64,000 bases of DNA from Marinobacter mangrovi (GTDB taxonomy: Bacteria > Pseudomonadota > Gammaproteobacteria > Pseudomonadales > Oleiphilaceae), in assembly GCF_016798325.1 (NCBI RefSeq), contig NZ_JAERVO010000001.1, positions 868,001 to 932,000 on the forward strand, read 5' to 3'. The notes below the pieces were generated by a model. It ran no database searches. It saw only the letters and a program-made list of their open reading frames with translations, and was not told the DNA's origin. The translations under genes and the position numbers were made by a program. Below are positions 27,028-34,797 of the stretch, piece after piece (the first letter of the stretch is position 1; every line of letters begins with the position of its first letter).

Positions 27028-27432
27028 CTACCAGCCCCGCTGCGCATCGAGATAGCGGCGGGTTTCCGCCAGGTGCATCATGCTGCCACGGGTCATGAAC
27101 GCCAACGCGGAAACCCCGTTGAACGGCAGCGCGGCGTTGGGCGCCTTGATCCAGCGTGCGGCCAGCTCCCGCGTGGGGTAGAGAATCTGCAGGGCTTTGT
27201 AGATCCCCATGATGTAGCTGATCCGCTCCAACAGGTCCCGGTTCAGGCGTTGCGCCGGCAGACGGGCGTAATTGTTAAGCGTGGAGCGCGCAATCTCCCC
27301 CAGCAGTTTCTGGCGTTCCGCCTGGGTGCAACCCCACTCCGCGGTGATGTTAAAAAACGCCTTCAGGGCAACCTGCCCACGCCGTTCTTCGCCGTGGAGG
27401 TCGGTGGCGGTTGAAGTATCCGGTTGTGTCAT
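27028..27432 (-). CDS. Xre/MbcA/ParS-type antitoxin (DUF2384)
   Basis: 134-residue antitoxin. The C-terminal toxin-binding domain of the MbcA/ParS/Xre family is clear (IYKALQILYPTRELAARWIK then NGVSALAFMTRGSM), preceded by a helical region typical of the Xre-like DNA-binding part. The ATG at 27432 has GGGAG about eight bases upstream and directly precedes the RES toxin. Such antitoxins neutralise the toxin and repress their own promoter; repeated TGTCC motifs upstream could be the operator. Confidence 0.88.
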   Translation of the reverse strand: MTQPDTSTATDLHGEERRGQVALKAFFNITAEWGCTQAERQKLLGEIARSTLNNYARLPAQRLNRDLLERISYIMGIYKALQILYPTRELAARWIKAPNAALPFNGVSALAFMTRGSMMHLAETRRYLDAQRGW

Positions 27433-27495
27433 CGCGCTTGCTCCCGTGGGCACCCGGCCCATTGCTGATTCCAGTCTATTCTTCTGTGCTCTTTC

Positions 27496-27540
27496 TGTCC
27501 ATAATTGTACATCAGTGTCCTGAGCGACCATATCCGGACA
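27496..27540. promoter_or_regulatory. Candidate antitoxin operator (TGTCC repeats at 20-bp steps)
   Basis: TGTCC occurs at 27496 and 27516 and its complement GGACA at 27536, each exactly 20 bp from the next, i.e. nearly two helical turns apart on the same face. They lie 64-108 bases before the antitoxin start in the 304-bp gap shared with the rightward ABC exporter; no other element was recognised in that gap. Confidence 0.35.
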
Positions 27541-27736
27541 AATGCAGTGTACGTAAATTCCACGACAACCCATGACATGAATCACCGAAAACAGCGGGAT
27601 CCGGCGTGATTTATGGAGAATCGGGTCATGCCCGACGGCCCTGCTTTCGTATAAAATGCTCGTTTGCCCGAACGGGCACCCGATCGAATCGAACCGCGGG
27701 GAGCCTTTTTCCCGAATCGGCCAGACAGGAGCGCGC

Positions 27737-28663
27737 GTGCATCCCGACATCTCTGTCAAAAACCTCTATAAAACGTATGCCTCCGGGCATCAGGCCCTCA
27801 AGGACATCAATCTCGATATCCGCCGGGGTGAGATCTTCGCCCTGCTGGGCCCCAACGGCGCCGGCAAGACCACGCTGATCAGCATCATTTGTGGCATCGT
27901 CAATCACACCAGCGGTACCGTGCTGGCGGATGGTCATAACATCGCCTCGGACTACCGTGCCGCCCGCACCAAGATCGGCCTGGTACCCCAGGAGCTGAAC
28001 ACCGACGCCTTCGAAACCGTGTGGGACACCGTCAGTTTCAGCCGCGGTCTGTTCGGCAAGGCACCGAACCCGGCGCACATCGAGAAAGTGCTCAAATCCC
28101 TGTCGCTCTGGGACAAACGGGACTCCCGCATCATGGCCCTGTCCGGCGGCATGAAGCGGCGGGTAATGATCGCCAAGGCCCTGTCCCACGAACCGCAAAT
28201 CCTGTTCCTGGACGAACCCACCGCCGGCGTCGACGTCGAGCTGCGCCGGGACATGTGGGAACTGGTCCGCCGCCTGCGGGAAAACGGCGTCACCATCATC
28301 CTCACCACGCACTACATTGAAGAAGCCGAGGAAATGGCCGATCGCATCGGCGTGATCAGCCAGGGCGAGCTGATCCTGGTGGAAGACAAGCACACGCTGA
28401 TGCAGCAGCTGGGCAAGAAAGAGCTGCGTCTGCACCTGCAGGCACCGCTGGAGAGCGTCCCGGACTCCCTGTCCGACCTGCAGCTGGAGCTGTCCGACGA
28501 TGGCACCGAGCTGGTCTACACCTTTGACACCAGCGAAGAGCGTACGGGCATCGCCACCCTGCTCCGTCGTCTGGCCGAACAGGGTGTCGACTTCAAGGAC
28601 CTCCGAACCCGGGAAAGCTCCCTGGAAGAGATTTTCGTCAACCTGGTGAAGGCGAAGGTATGA
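27737..28663 (+). CDS. ABC-2 type transporter ATP-binding protein (YadG-like)
   Basis: Cytosolic ATPase of an ABC-2 exporter, 308 residues. The GTG start at 27737 has AGGAG five bases upstream; an in-frame ATG at 27656 lacks one. Motifs: Walker [10 protein letters not shown], signature [15 protein letters not shown], Walker [13 protein letters not shown], switch His in [15 protein letters not shown]. The C-terminal ~85 residues form the accessory domain seen in YadG/DrrA-type ATPases. It overlaps the permease gene by ATGA. The E. coli homologue pair YadGH has no established substrate. Confidence 0.93.
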   Translation: MHPDISVKNLYKTYASGHQALKDINLDIRRGEIFALLGPNGAGKTTLISIICGIVNHTSGTVLADGHNIASDYRAARTKIGLVPQELNTDAFETVWDTVSFSRGLFGKAPNPAHIEKVLKSLSLWDKRDSRIMALSGGMKRRVMIAKALSHEPQILFLDEPTAGVDVELRRDMWELVRRLRENGVTIILTTHYIEEAEEMADRIGVISQGELILVEDKHTLMQQLGKKELRLHLQAPLESVPDSLSDLQLELSDDGTELVYTFDTSEERTGIATLLRRLAEQGVDFKDLRTRESSLEEIFVNLVKAKV

Positions 28664-29421
28664 ATGTTTACGGAATCCGCGCAATCTACAAATTCGAAAT
28701 GGCGCGCATGTGGCGAACGCTGATGCAGAGCGTGCTGTCGCCGGTCATCTCCACCTCGCTCTACTTCGTGGTGTTTGGCTCCGCCATCGGCTCCCGCATG
28801 GGCGATATTGATGGGGTCAGCTACGGCGCCTTCATCATCCCGGGCCTGATCATGCTCTCGCTGCTGATGCAGAGCATTTCCAACGCCTCGTTCGGCATCT
28901 ATATGCCCAAGTTCTCAGGCACCATCTACGAGGTGCTGTCCGCGCCCGTGTCTTTCGTGGAAGTGGTGATTGGCTACGTGGGCGCCGCGGCGACCAAGTC
29001 GACCATTCTCGGCCTGATCATCCTGCTCACTGCGCGCCTGTTCGTGGATTACTCCATCGACCACCCGGTCTGGATGTTCCTGTTCCTGGTGCTGACGGCC
29101 ATCACCTTCAGTCTGTTTGGCTTCATCATCGGGATCTGGGCGGACACCTTCGAGAAGCTGCAGATCGTCCCGCTGATGATCGTCACGCCGCTGGTCTTCC
29201 TGGGCGGCACCTTCTACTCCATCAGCATGCTGCCGCCGATCTGGCAGACCATCACCCTGTTCAACCCGGTGGTGTACCTGATCAGTGGCTTCCGCTGGGC
29301 GTTTTACGGCATCTCGGATGTGAACGTACTCCTCTGCGCCGGCATGACGTTCCTCTTCATGGTCATCTGCCTGGTGATCATCGCCATGATCTTCAAAACC
29401 GGCTACCGACTCAGAAGCTGA
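28660..29421 (+). CDS. ABC-2 type transporter permease (YadH-like)
   Basis: Inner-membrane permease of 253 residues with about six transmembrane segments and the ABC-2 signature region near the C-terminus ([19 protein letters not shown], then [17 protein letters not shown]). Starts on the ATGA overlap with the ATPase gene and ends on a TGATG overlap with the DUF192 gene, so all three are translated from one message. Confidence 0.93.
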   Translation: MNVYGIRAIYKFEMARMWRTLMQSVLSPVISTSLYFVVFGSAIGSRMGDIDGVSYGAFIIPGLIMLSLLMQSISNASFGIYMPKFSGTIYEVLSAPVSFVEVVIGYVGAAATKSTILGLIILLTARLFVDYSIDHPVWMFLFLVLTAITFSLFGFIIGIWADTFEKLQIVPLMIVTPLVFLGGTFYSISMLPPIWQTITLFNPVVYLISGFRWAFYGISDVNVLLCAGMTFLFMVICLVIIAMIFKTGYRLRS

Positions 29422-29939
29422 TGCGTCGCCGAGCTCTCTTCACCGCCACGGCCATCGTGGCGGTCGTCACCGGCCTGCAGGCCTGTCGGACGCCGACCGA
29501 AGCCGCGACAAAACTCGATCAGGCGCAGCTCTGCATCGAATCCGGTAACGGCCAGAAAGCGGTGACGGCCGAACTGGCGGTCACCGATACCCAGCGCCGC
29601 AAGGGCCTGATGGGCCGCGAATCCCTGCCGCCGGACCACGGCATGCTGTTCGTCTATCAGGAATCGCGCCCGCCGGAAGCCACCTTCTGGATGTACCGCA
29701 CCTTCATCCCGCTGGACATTGCCTATATCAGCGAGGCCGGCGAAATCCGCGCGATACGCAAGATGCTCCCCTGCGCCGCCGACGATCCCGATCGCTGCCC
29801 GCAATATCCGGCTGGTGTCACCTACACCACCGCCCTGGAAATGCCGCAAGGCTTCTTCCGCATCAACGGCATTCGCGTGGGCCATCAGGTCGACGTCCTG
29901 GACGCTCCAGGGGTCCATTGCCCGCAACCGGATGCCTGA
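29421..29939 (+). CDS. DUF192 family lipoprotein
   Basis: 172-residue exported protein of the DUF192 family, whose function is unknown. The N-terminus has a signal with a lipobox-like LQAC at residue 22. The family core follows: TAELAVTDTQRRKGLMGRESLPPDHGMLFVY, FWMYRTFIPLDIAYIS and the C-terminal PQGFFRINGIRVGHQV. Its TGATG coupling to the exporter permease suggests a joint role, though DUF192 genes occur in varied contexts. Confidence 0.85.
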   Translation: MRRRALFTATAIVAVVTGLQACRTPTEAATKLDQAQLCIESGNGQKAVTAELAVTDTQRRKGLMGRESLPPDHGMLFVYQESRPPEATFWMYRTFIPLDIAYISEAGEIRAIRKMLPCAADDPDRCPQYPAGVTYTTALEMPQGFFRINGIRVGHQVDVLDAPGVHCPQPDA

Positions 29940-30029
29940 ACCACATCTAGCATCACGGCCGGCCTTGAGTGGATTGAAGAAGTGGAAGCCACGCTTGAGG
30001 ATCTGGATAACGCGCCATAGCGCTCCGCG

Positions 30030-31043
30030 TTACTCAGGCTGAGTTGATTCGCCGCCGGTCACCGGCGCCGGTTCCGGCAAAACCTGGATCACCGGTGTCG
30101 GCCAGTATTCCTCGACCGCCCTGCCCTCATGCAGGCGTTTCAGCACGTCATAGCTGGTTCGCCCCATGGCTTCAAAGTCGATCGACACAAAACCCTGGAT
30201 CAGCCCTTCGTCCATCAGCGAATAATCCTGCGGTCGAAGCCCGCCAGTGGCCAGGATAAACAGCTTCTCCCGGGAGCGGAGCCCATCACGAAACGGGAGC
30301 AACGCCTCACGCAACCGGTTGTAGTCCAGCAGCGGCCAGGCCCCGACCGACACAATCGCATCCGAATGCTCATAGGTGTAGGCGGTAAACACCTGCGTGA
30401 CGGCCCGACTGTTGTCATCGGCGTTGTACCAGGGGCACCGCCCGGTCTCCGTCCAGCCATTCTCACCGGCCAGCAGCCCCGGCTCGTCCGGTTGGGGATC
30501 GCCGGTCAACGCCTGTCTGACGCCCATCAGGCGTTCATTCAGGTTGGTGTCGAACGGGCTGGCCGACATCAGGCACAAGGTGCCCTCATTCATAAACCGA
30601 TTCACAATCCCGCCCAGCTGCTGACCGATCACCCGGTTGTCCGGCCCGACATAAGCGCTGCGCAGGACATGCAGATCCTCCGGCAAGTCGGAATCAAAGG
30701 TAATCAGGGGAATGTTTCGCTTGGTGACCTGCTTCAGACTCTGCCGCGCCAGATACGCGCCGTTGGTGACCGACAACGCAATGCCATCCACGTCCTGCTT
30801 GAGCAGCCGCCGAATGGCCAGATCCTGGCTTCGAAAATGCGCTGCCCCTTCAGGACCGACGTGAAGGCAGTGATTCCCATCCTCCGAAGCCGCCGCCTCA
30901 CAGCCGCGAGCGGCTGCAATGAAGTTGGCGTCCTGAAGACTCTTGCTGACCAGCGCAAACGTCAGCCCCTGACCATAAGCGGCCGGAATCGCGAAAAGGA
31001 AAACGAAAAGAAGTGACTCAGTGACTCGCCTGCGGAAATCCAT
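30030..31043 (-). CDS. Orphan sugar-type periplasmic binding protein
   Basis: 337-residue exported protein of the periplasmic binding protein type 1 (ribose/LacI-like) fold. The ATG at 31043 gives a clean signal peptide ending AAYGQG. Features are FALVSKSLQDANFIAAARGCEAAA at the mature start, VDGIALSVTNG (ligand-site strand) and ITFDSD. Two conserved-looking cysteine pairs may be disulphides. No permease or ATPase lies near, so it may serve a sensor, as with TorT-type proteins, or a distant transporter. It is the last core gene before the accessory island. Confidence 0.75.
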   Translation of the reverse strand: MDFRRRVTESLLFVFLFAIPAAYGQGLTFALVSKSLQDANFIAAARGCEAAASEDGNHCLHVGPEGAAHFRSQDLAIRRLLKQDVDGIALSVTNGAYLARQSLKQVTKRNIPLITFDSDLPEDLHVLRSAYVGPDNRVIGQQLGGIVNRFMNEGTLCLMSASPFDTNLNERLMGVRQALTGDPQPDEPGLLAGENGWTETGRCPWYNADDNSRAVTQVFTAYTYEHSDAIVSVGAWPLLDYNRLREALLPFRDGLRSREKLFILATGGLRPQDYSLMDEGLIQGFVSIDFEAMGRTSYDVLKRLHEGRAVEEYWPTPVIQVLPEPAPVTGGESTQPE

Positions 31044-31164
31044 ATCCAACCCCGCTGGTGCAGGAATGTGGCCACGTGCCTGTGGTCTACGGCTGCTGTG
31101 GGAAACAGTATAGCGGACGGCCCAAGGTTCGCAGGAAACAGGTGTGAAATGACAGGCGTTTTTT

Positions 31165-31243
31165 TGGTGCCCCGGGGCGGAGTCGAACCGCCAACATCTG
31201 ATGGTCAAGAGACTTAAAATCTCCCGTGCCCATCATTTCAGGC
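31165..31243 (-). pseudogene. tRNA-Leu-like pseudogene with inverted anticodon loop
   Basis: On the minus strand, a class II tRNA-like sequence ends in ...GGGGCACCA. The T arm (GGCGG-TTCGACT-CCGCC) and anticodon arm (GGAGA-TTTTAAG-TCTCT) are intact and the D arm region resembles the tRNA-Leu at 40246-40332, but the seven bases that should pair with the 3' acceptor strand are missing (TCATGTG stands where GCCCCGG is needed). The anticodon loop reads TTTTAAG, the exact reverse complement of the CTTAAAA loop of the intact gene, so the nominal anticodon is UUA, matching the ochre stop codon. Probably non-functional. The surrounding 362-bp gap (31044-31405) holds nothing else recognised. Confidence 0.7.
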
Positions 31244-31405
31244 GAACACATGAGGCAAAGGGTTAGGTGCTAAACTGACAACATGGCTGGATCAGAACCC
31301 AGCCTTGGGCGTTTTTGTCCCAACTTGCCATCCCGCCGGCAAAACCATAGTATTCCGCGCTCCTTAGAAGGATCTAAGGACACACTGGACAAGGAAGCAG
31401 TCATT

Positions 31406-33277
31406 ATGTCCTACGAGCTCTACGTTACGGGCGGCTATGGCTTTACCGAAACCATACTGCCCAGGTTGTTGCATCCGTCTAATGCCGTGGATGTCGCCCG
31501 GGATTATTTCACCCGGGGCTATCAGGGCCACCATATCGATTTACCTCCGGATGCGGATTTTTCGCAAAGCGGCAACCTGACCGACACCCAGAAACGGAAG
31601 CTGCTGGACGACCTGCAGGACGGGCGTCTTGTGCTCGCCAACCGTTATGGGTCCGGCTTTGAGTTGTTCACGGAATCCGAGGCAAACCCCGACCTGCTGC
31701 GCAGCGACTTGCCACCAGCACTTCGGCATCGTCTCCAACAGCATTGGCCAACCGGAGCGCGTGGTGCATTCGCCCGCTCCGACTCCCTGGCACCGGCCGT
31801 CGAGCCCGCTAACCCGGCCCCAGAACCTCCCGTCGCGGAAACTCCTTCGCCGGGATCCGGCCCTTACCACGTCAAGCTGGCTTACCGCTGGCCCGACGGC
31901 ACCGGCGTGGCAAATCTTCCGTTTACCCTCAGTACCGATCAGGAGACCGTCAAAGGCACTTTGGATGCCCATGGCGAGGCTCAGATCCAGGGACTGAATG
32001 GGCGCTTTGCCACCGTTCGCCTGAGTTCGGATGCCTCCGATGGTGATGTCAGCCAGCAACGCCGGGGCATCCAGGCAGCCCTGGAAGGACTGCTCAAGCA
32101 GGAAAGAAAAGAGGCCGAAGACCTCGCCCGGGAATACGAGCAACTGCCTTGGTATCGGCGCGGGCTGGTGAGCATTGGCGCCGTATCCCAAGGGTTTTCA
32201 GATGCAGGGATGGGGCTTATCCGATTTGTGGCCGGCGTGTCCGATCTGTCCTCCCCCACCCAAGCCATGCTGGATGGCCTGAAGTCCGCATGGGCGGCCA
32301 GTGAGGGAAGCTCGGATGAACACTGGTTCGAGTCCTATCAGGCGAACTATGAAGAGGCCCGTCACCGACGCTGGGTTGAGGATTTGGGGTTCGATCCCTC
32401 GGACATCTCCCGCGAAGATATCGCTGAAGCCTATGACCTCGCTAACCTGGTGATGGCGGATCCCGAACTCCGGCAAAGCGTCACCGATTTTGCGGCCGAC
32501 TACGCCGCCATACAGCACCACACTGAAATCAGTTACTTTACCGGCGCCGTGGCTTTTGATGTGATCCTCACTGCCATATTGGCGGTAGCCACAGGCGGCG
32601 TCGGTGCGGCCGGCGCCGCCGGCACTCAAATTCGCCATGCGGGCCGGCTTACCCATTTGGGCAAAACCGTTAAAGCGTTTGGCGAGGCTGTCAAAAAGCA
32701 GCGTTTGAGGCGTATCTGGCGTGATGCTGACCTGAACAGTCAAACTGTCCTTGAGGATACGGCTCCGAGTCGGGTTGATGGGCTTGAACTGAAAGCAGCG
32801 AATATTGTTTCGGACAAGATTAGGTATGTCGACCTGCCTAATGATTTGGTTGCTGACTCAAAGGGAGTCTATGGCTACCTCCCTACCACTGAATCTCAAT
32901 TCCATTCGAGTAAATGGCCTGTAGACTGGACAGATAAAGGACAAGTGTCCGCAGCAAGAAAGACCAGGCTTGAATACCATTCTGGGTTGGAGAAAAAGCA
33001 GGAATTGGTTAATAGCCTTCGCAAAGAAGGCCTCAGCGATGATGATATAGCCAGACAAATAGTTGAAATGAGAAATCAGGATAGGCTTTCACATTATAAG
33101 ACTCCAGAAGCTTTGGAGGCCGTATATCGGCGCAATCTTACAAGGTATGGGAATAAACTTGGTCCAACGTATGAATCCCAGGTTGCCAAATATGGAACAC
33201 CTTCTGAAGTGATAAATGCAGCATTAAGATCAAATGATACTATGGATGTCCTGACAGGCATATCTATACCAAAATAA
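31406..33277 (+). CDS. Predicted polymorphic toxin / secreted effector with swapped C-terminal tip
   Basis: 623-residue protein from the ATG at 31406 (AAGGAAG eight bases upstream). Residues 1-120 are an unrecognised N-terminal region; about 120-155 a Pro/Ala/Glu linker; about 150-215 a beta-rich domain (YRWPDGTGVANLPFTLSTD) like those in type VI secretion effectors; then helical parts and a Gly/Ala hydrophobic segment (about 375-410, DVILTAILAVATGGVGAAG) typical of polymorphic toxins. The last ~140 residues (from GVYGYLPT, with KWPVDWTD and IVEMRNQDRLSHY) look like a separate toxin module of unknown activity. DNA from about 32.75 kb on is A/T-richer than the body. Two small genes follow as candidate immunity genes. 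No secretion genes are in the window. Confidence 0.65.
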   Translation: MSYELYVTGGYGFTETILPRLLHPSNAVDVARDYFTRGYQGHHIDLPPDADFSQSGNLTDTQKRKLLDDLQDGRLVLANRYGSGFELFTESEANPDLLRSDLPPALRHRLQQHWPTGARGAFARSDSLAPAVEPANPAPEPPVAETPSPGSGPYHVKLAYRWPDGTGVANLPFTLSTDQETVKGTLDAHGEAQIQGLNGRFATVRLSSDASDGDVSQQRRGIQAALEGLLKQERKEAEDLAREYEQLPWYRRGLVSIGAVSQGFSDAGMGLIRFVAGVSDLSSPTQAMLDGLKSAWAASEGSSDEHWFESYQANYEEARHRRWVEDLGFDPSDISREDIAEAYDLANLVMADPELRQSVTDFAADYAAIQHHTEISYFTGAVAFDVILTAILAVATGGVGAAGAAGTQIRHAGRLTHLGKTVKAFGEAVKKQRLRRIWRDADLNSQTVLEDTAPSRVDGLELKAANIVSDKIRYVDLPNDLVADSKGVYGYLPTTESQFHSSKWPVDWTDKGQVSAARKTRLEYHSGLEKKQELVNSLRKEGLSDDDIARQIVEMRNQDRLSHYKTPEALEAVYRRNLTRYGNKLGPTYESQVAKYGTPSEVINAALRSNDTMDVLTGISIPK

Positions 33278-33286
33278 GGGTAATTT

Positions 33287-33715
33287 ATGATTTTATCTAA
33301 GCCATTTGACAGAGGTGATCTGGTTAACTTTGATCCGTCTACTGGTGCGACTAACAGCACTGTAGATGTGCCATCCAAGCCAAAAGGAAATTTCCACCAA
33401 CTGGGTCAAAGATGTATCGCCATTTACTGCGAAGACAATGCTTTAATACTACAAGTGGACAGGGATAAGTGGGATTTATCCTCGATGGGAGTTAACTTAA
33501 ATTATTTCCATAATTTGGATAGTAGAACAACATGCTTCGAAGTTAAATCTTCAGAAAAATCTGTTTCGCTGGAATACAAATCTTGGTGGGCTGAAATTCC
33601 TGGATTTGAACCAGTAGAACCAGAAATGGATGAGGATGAAGATTTCTTGGGATATGTTTTTGAAATTTGGAAAAACAGGAAACTTCAAGAAAGCTTGATT
33701 AGAAGCTGGACTTAG
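33287..33715 (+). CDS. Candidate immunity protein 1
   Basis: 142-residue acidic soluble protein starting nine bases after the toxin stop. It ends with an acidic tract (EPVEPEMDEDEDF) and helix. No recognised family. Its A/T-rich base use matches the toxin C-terminal tip, and the immediate downstream position is where polymorphic-toxin immunity genes lie; that is the only ground for the call. Confidence 0.5.
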   Translation: MILSKPFDRGDLVNFDPSTGATNSTVDVPSKPKGNFHQLGQRCIAIYCEDNALILQVDRDKWDLSSMGVNLNYFHNLDSRTTCFEVKSSEKSVSLEYKSWWAEIPGFEPVEPEMDEDEDFLGYVFEIWKNRKLQESLIRSWT

Positions 33716-33733
33716 TCCTTATAGGTGCCATTT

Positions 33734-34057
33734 ATGACTGTTGTTGCGTTTGAAAACGAGAACGGTACGGTGAAACATCATATCAATGATATATCTAGCT
33801 ATGAGGGATTTGATAGTTTGGTAGCATTCTTTACCTCTATCGAATTTGGAAGTCTGCTTGATGAAAAAGAAGGTCCAGGAACAAGACTGGCTTTGATTGA
33901 GTTTGGCGGTGTAAAGATCCAACTGGTCTTCAGCGATCAGTTTGGAACTTTTTTTATGCCGCAGATGATTCTGGGCGCGCTAAAGCGAAGGCGTTGGCTG
34001 GAGCTATCGAAAAAAGGATTGAAGAAAACAACCAGTGACTTGCCCTCACTCGCATGA
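33734..34057 (+). CDS. Candidate immunity protein 2 or hypothetical protein
   Basis: 107-residue protein from the ATG at 33734 (AGGTG seven bases upstream), 18 bases after the previous gene. Sequence starts MTVVAFENENGTVKHHI and ends with a basic helix (KRRRWLELSKKGLKK). No recognised family. It could be a second immunity protein, perhaps an orphan left from an earlier toxin tip, or unrelated cargo. Confidence 0.5.
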   Translation: MTVVAFENENGTVKHHINDISSYEGFDSLVAFFTSIEFGSLLDEKEGPGTRLALIEFGGVKIQLVFSDQFGTFFMPQMILGALKRRRWLELSKKGLKKTTSDLPSLA

Positions 34058-34168
34058 ATCAAGTGCCTTTTCACAGTCGTTAAAAGTTCATACGCAAGAT
34101 CTGTCCCCGCCCCATGCGTGGCTCTCCCGCCACCTTGATGTTCTGCCAATGACTGTATGGAAAGGAGC

Positions 34169-34795
34169 TCAACCCAGCTGGACATATCCACAATCGGTTT
34201 CGACATTCAAAAGATCTTGTAGTTTCTCCTCAGAAATCCTCTTATCTATACCGAGCTTAAAGCTACTGTTAGACGTATAGAATATATCTAGATGATTAAG
34301 AGGGTGAAGCCGACCGTTTTGACGTTCCGAATCATAGTCATACCGAAGGTAACCATCTTCAAATGTTAACAAGTCTTTATATAGTTCCCAGATTCCCGGG
34401 AAGTCGCTCTCCTGCTCAATGACGGGCTCAACAAATGATTGGGCACCACTGGTGTTGAACGAATCCTCATGAATAAGATCCATGACTATAGAGGTTACTC
34501 TGTTATCGACTCTCTCAATCGCCCAGTGAGAAAACTTTATTTGTCCCTCGTCTTCAGTAACGGCAAACGGAAAATGAAACGTAATGTATCTATCTTTAGC
34601 AAACGCAAAAACCCTACTCATCTTTCCCTTACACAACAAAACCCTTGGCGAACCATCGACAGAGTTAGTCTGCGGTCCTATCAGGAACTGCTTAGTTATA
34701 TATATCAACCTTTCTATAAGGTCCTTTTTGGTCCTGATGGGAGCAAAAACCCTATCTTGTTGGAATTGCGTGATAGGCATCTCCCTTATTTTCAC
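34169..34795 (-). CDS. DUF2290 domain protein, partner of the SF1 helicase
   Basis: 208-residue protein of the DUF2290 family (function unknown), recognised by the C-terminal region LLTFEDGYLRYDYDSERQ followed by HPLNHLDIFYTSNSSFKLG and the helical N-terminus. The GTG at 34795 is chosen because GAGGGA lies seven bases upstream; a TTG at 34801 would overlap the helicase stop. Either way the two genes are tightly coupled, with DUF2290 second. The pairing of a small protein of unknown fold with a UvrD-like ATPase recalls two-gene phage defence modules, but no DUF2290 activity is known to me. Confidence 0.75.
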   Translation of the reverse strand: MKIREMPITQFQQDRVFAPIRTKKDLIERLIYITKQFLIGPQTNSVDGSPRVLLCKGKMSRVFAFAKDRYITFHFPFAVTEDEGQIKFSHWAIERVDNRVTSIVMDLIHEDSFNTSGAQSFVEPVIEQESDFPGIWELYKDLLTFEDGYLRYDYDSERQNGRLHPLNHLDIFYTSNSSFKLGIDKRISEEKLQDLLNVETDCGYVQLG

Positions 34796-34797
34796 TT

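Noticed and set aside
31165-31243. Functional ochre-suppressor tRNA (anticodon UUA)
   Set aside because: The 5' acceptor strand does not pair with the 3' strand, so it should not be processed or charged; kept as a pseudogene finding.
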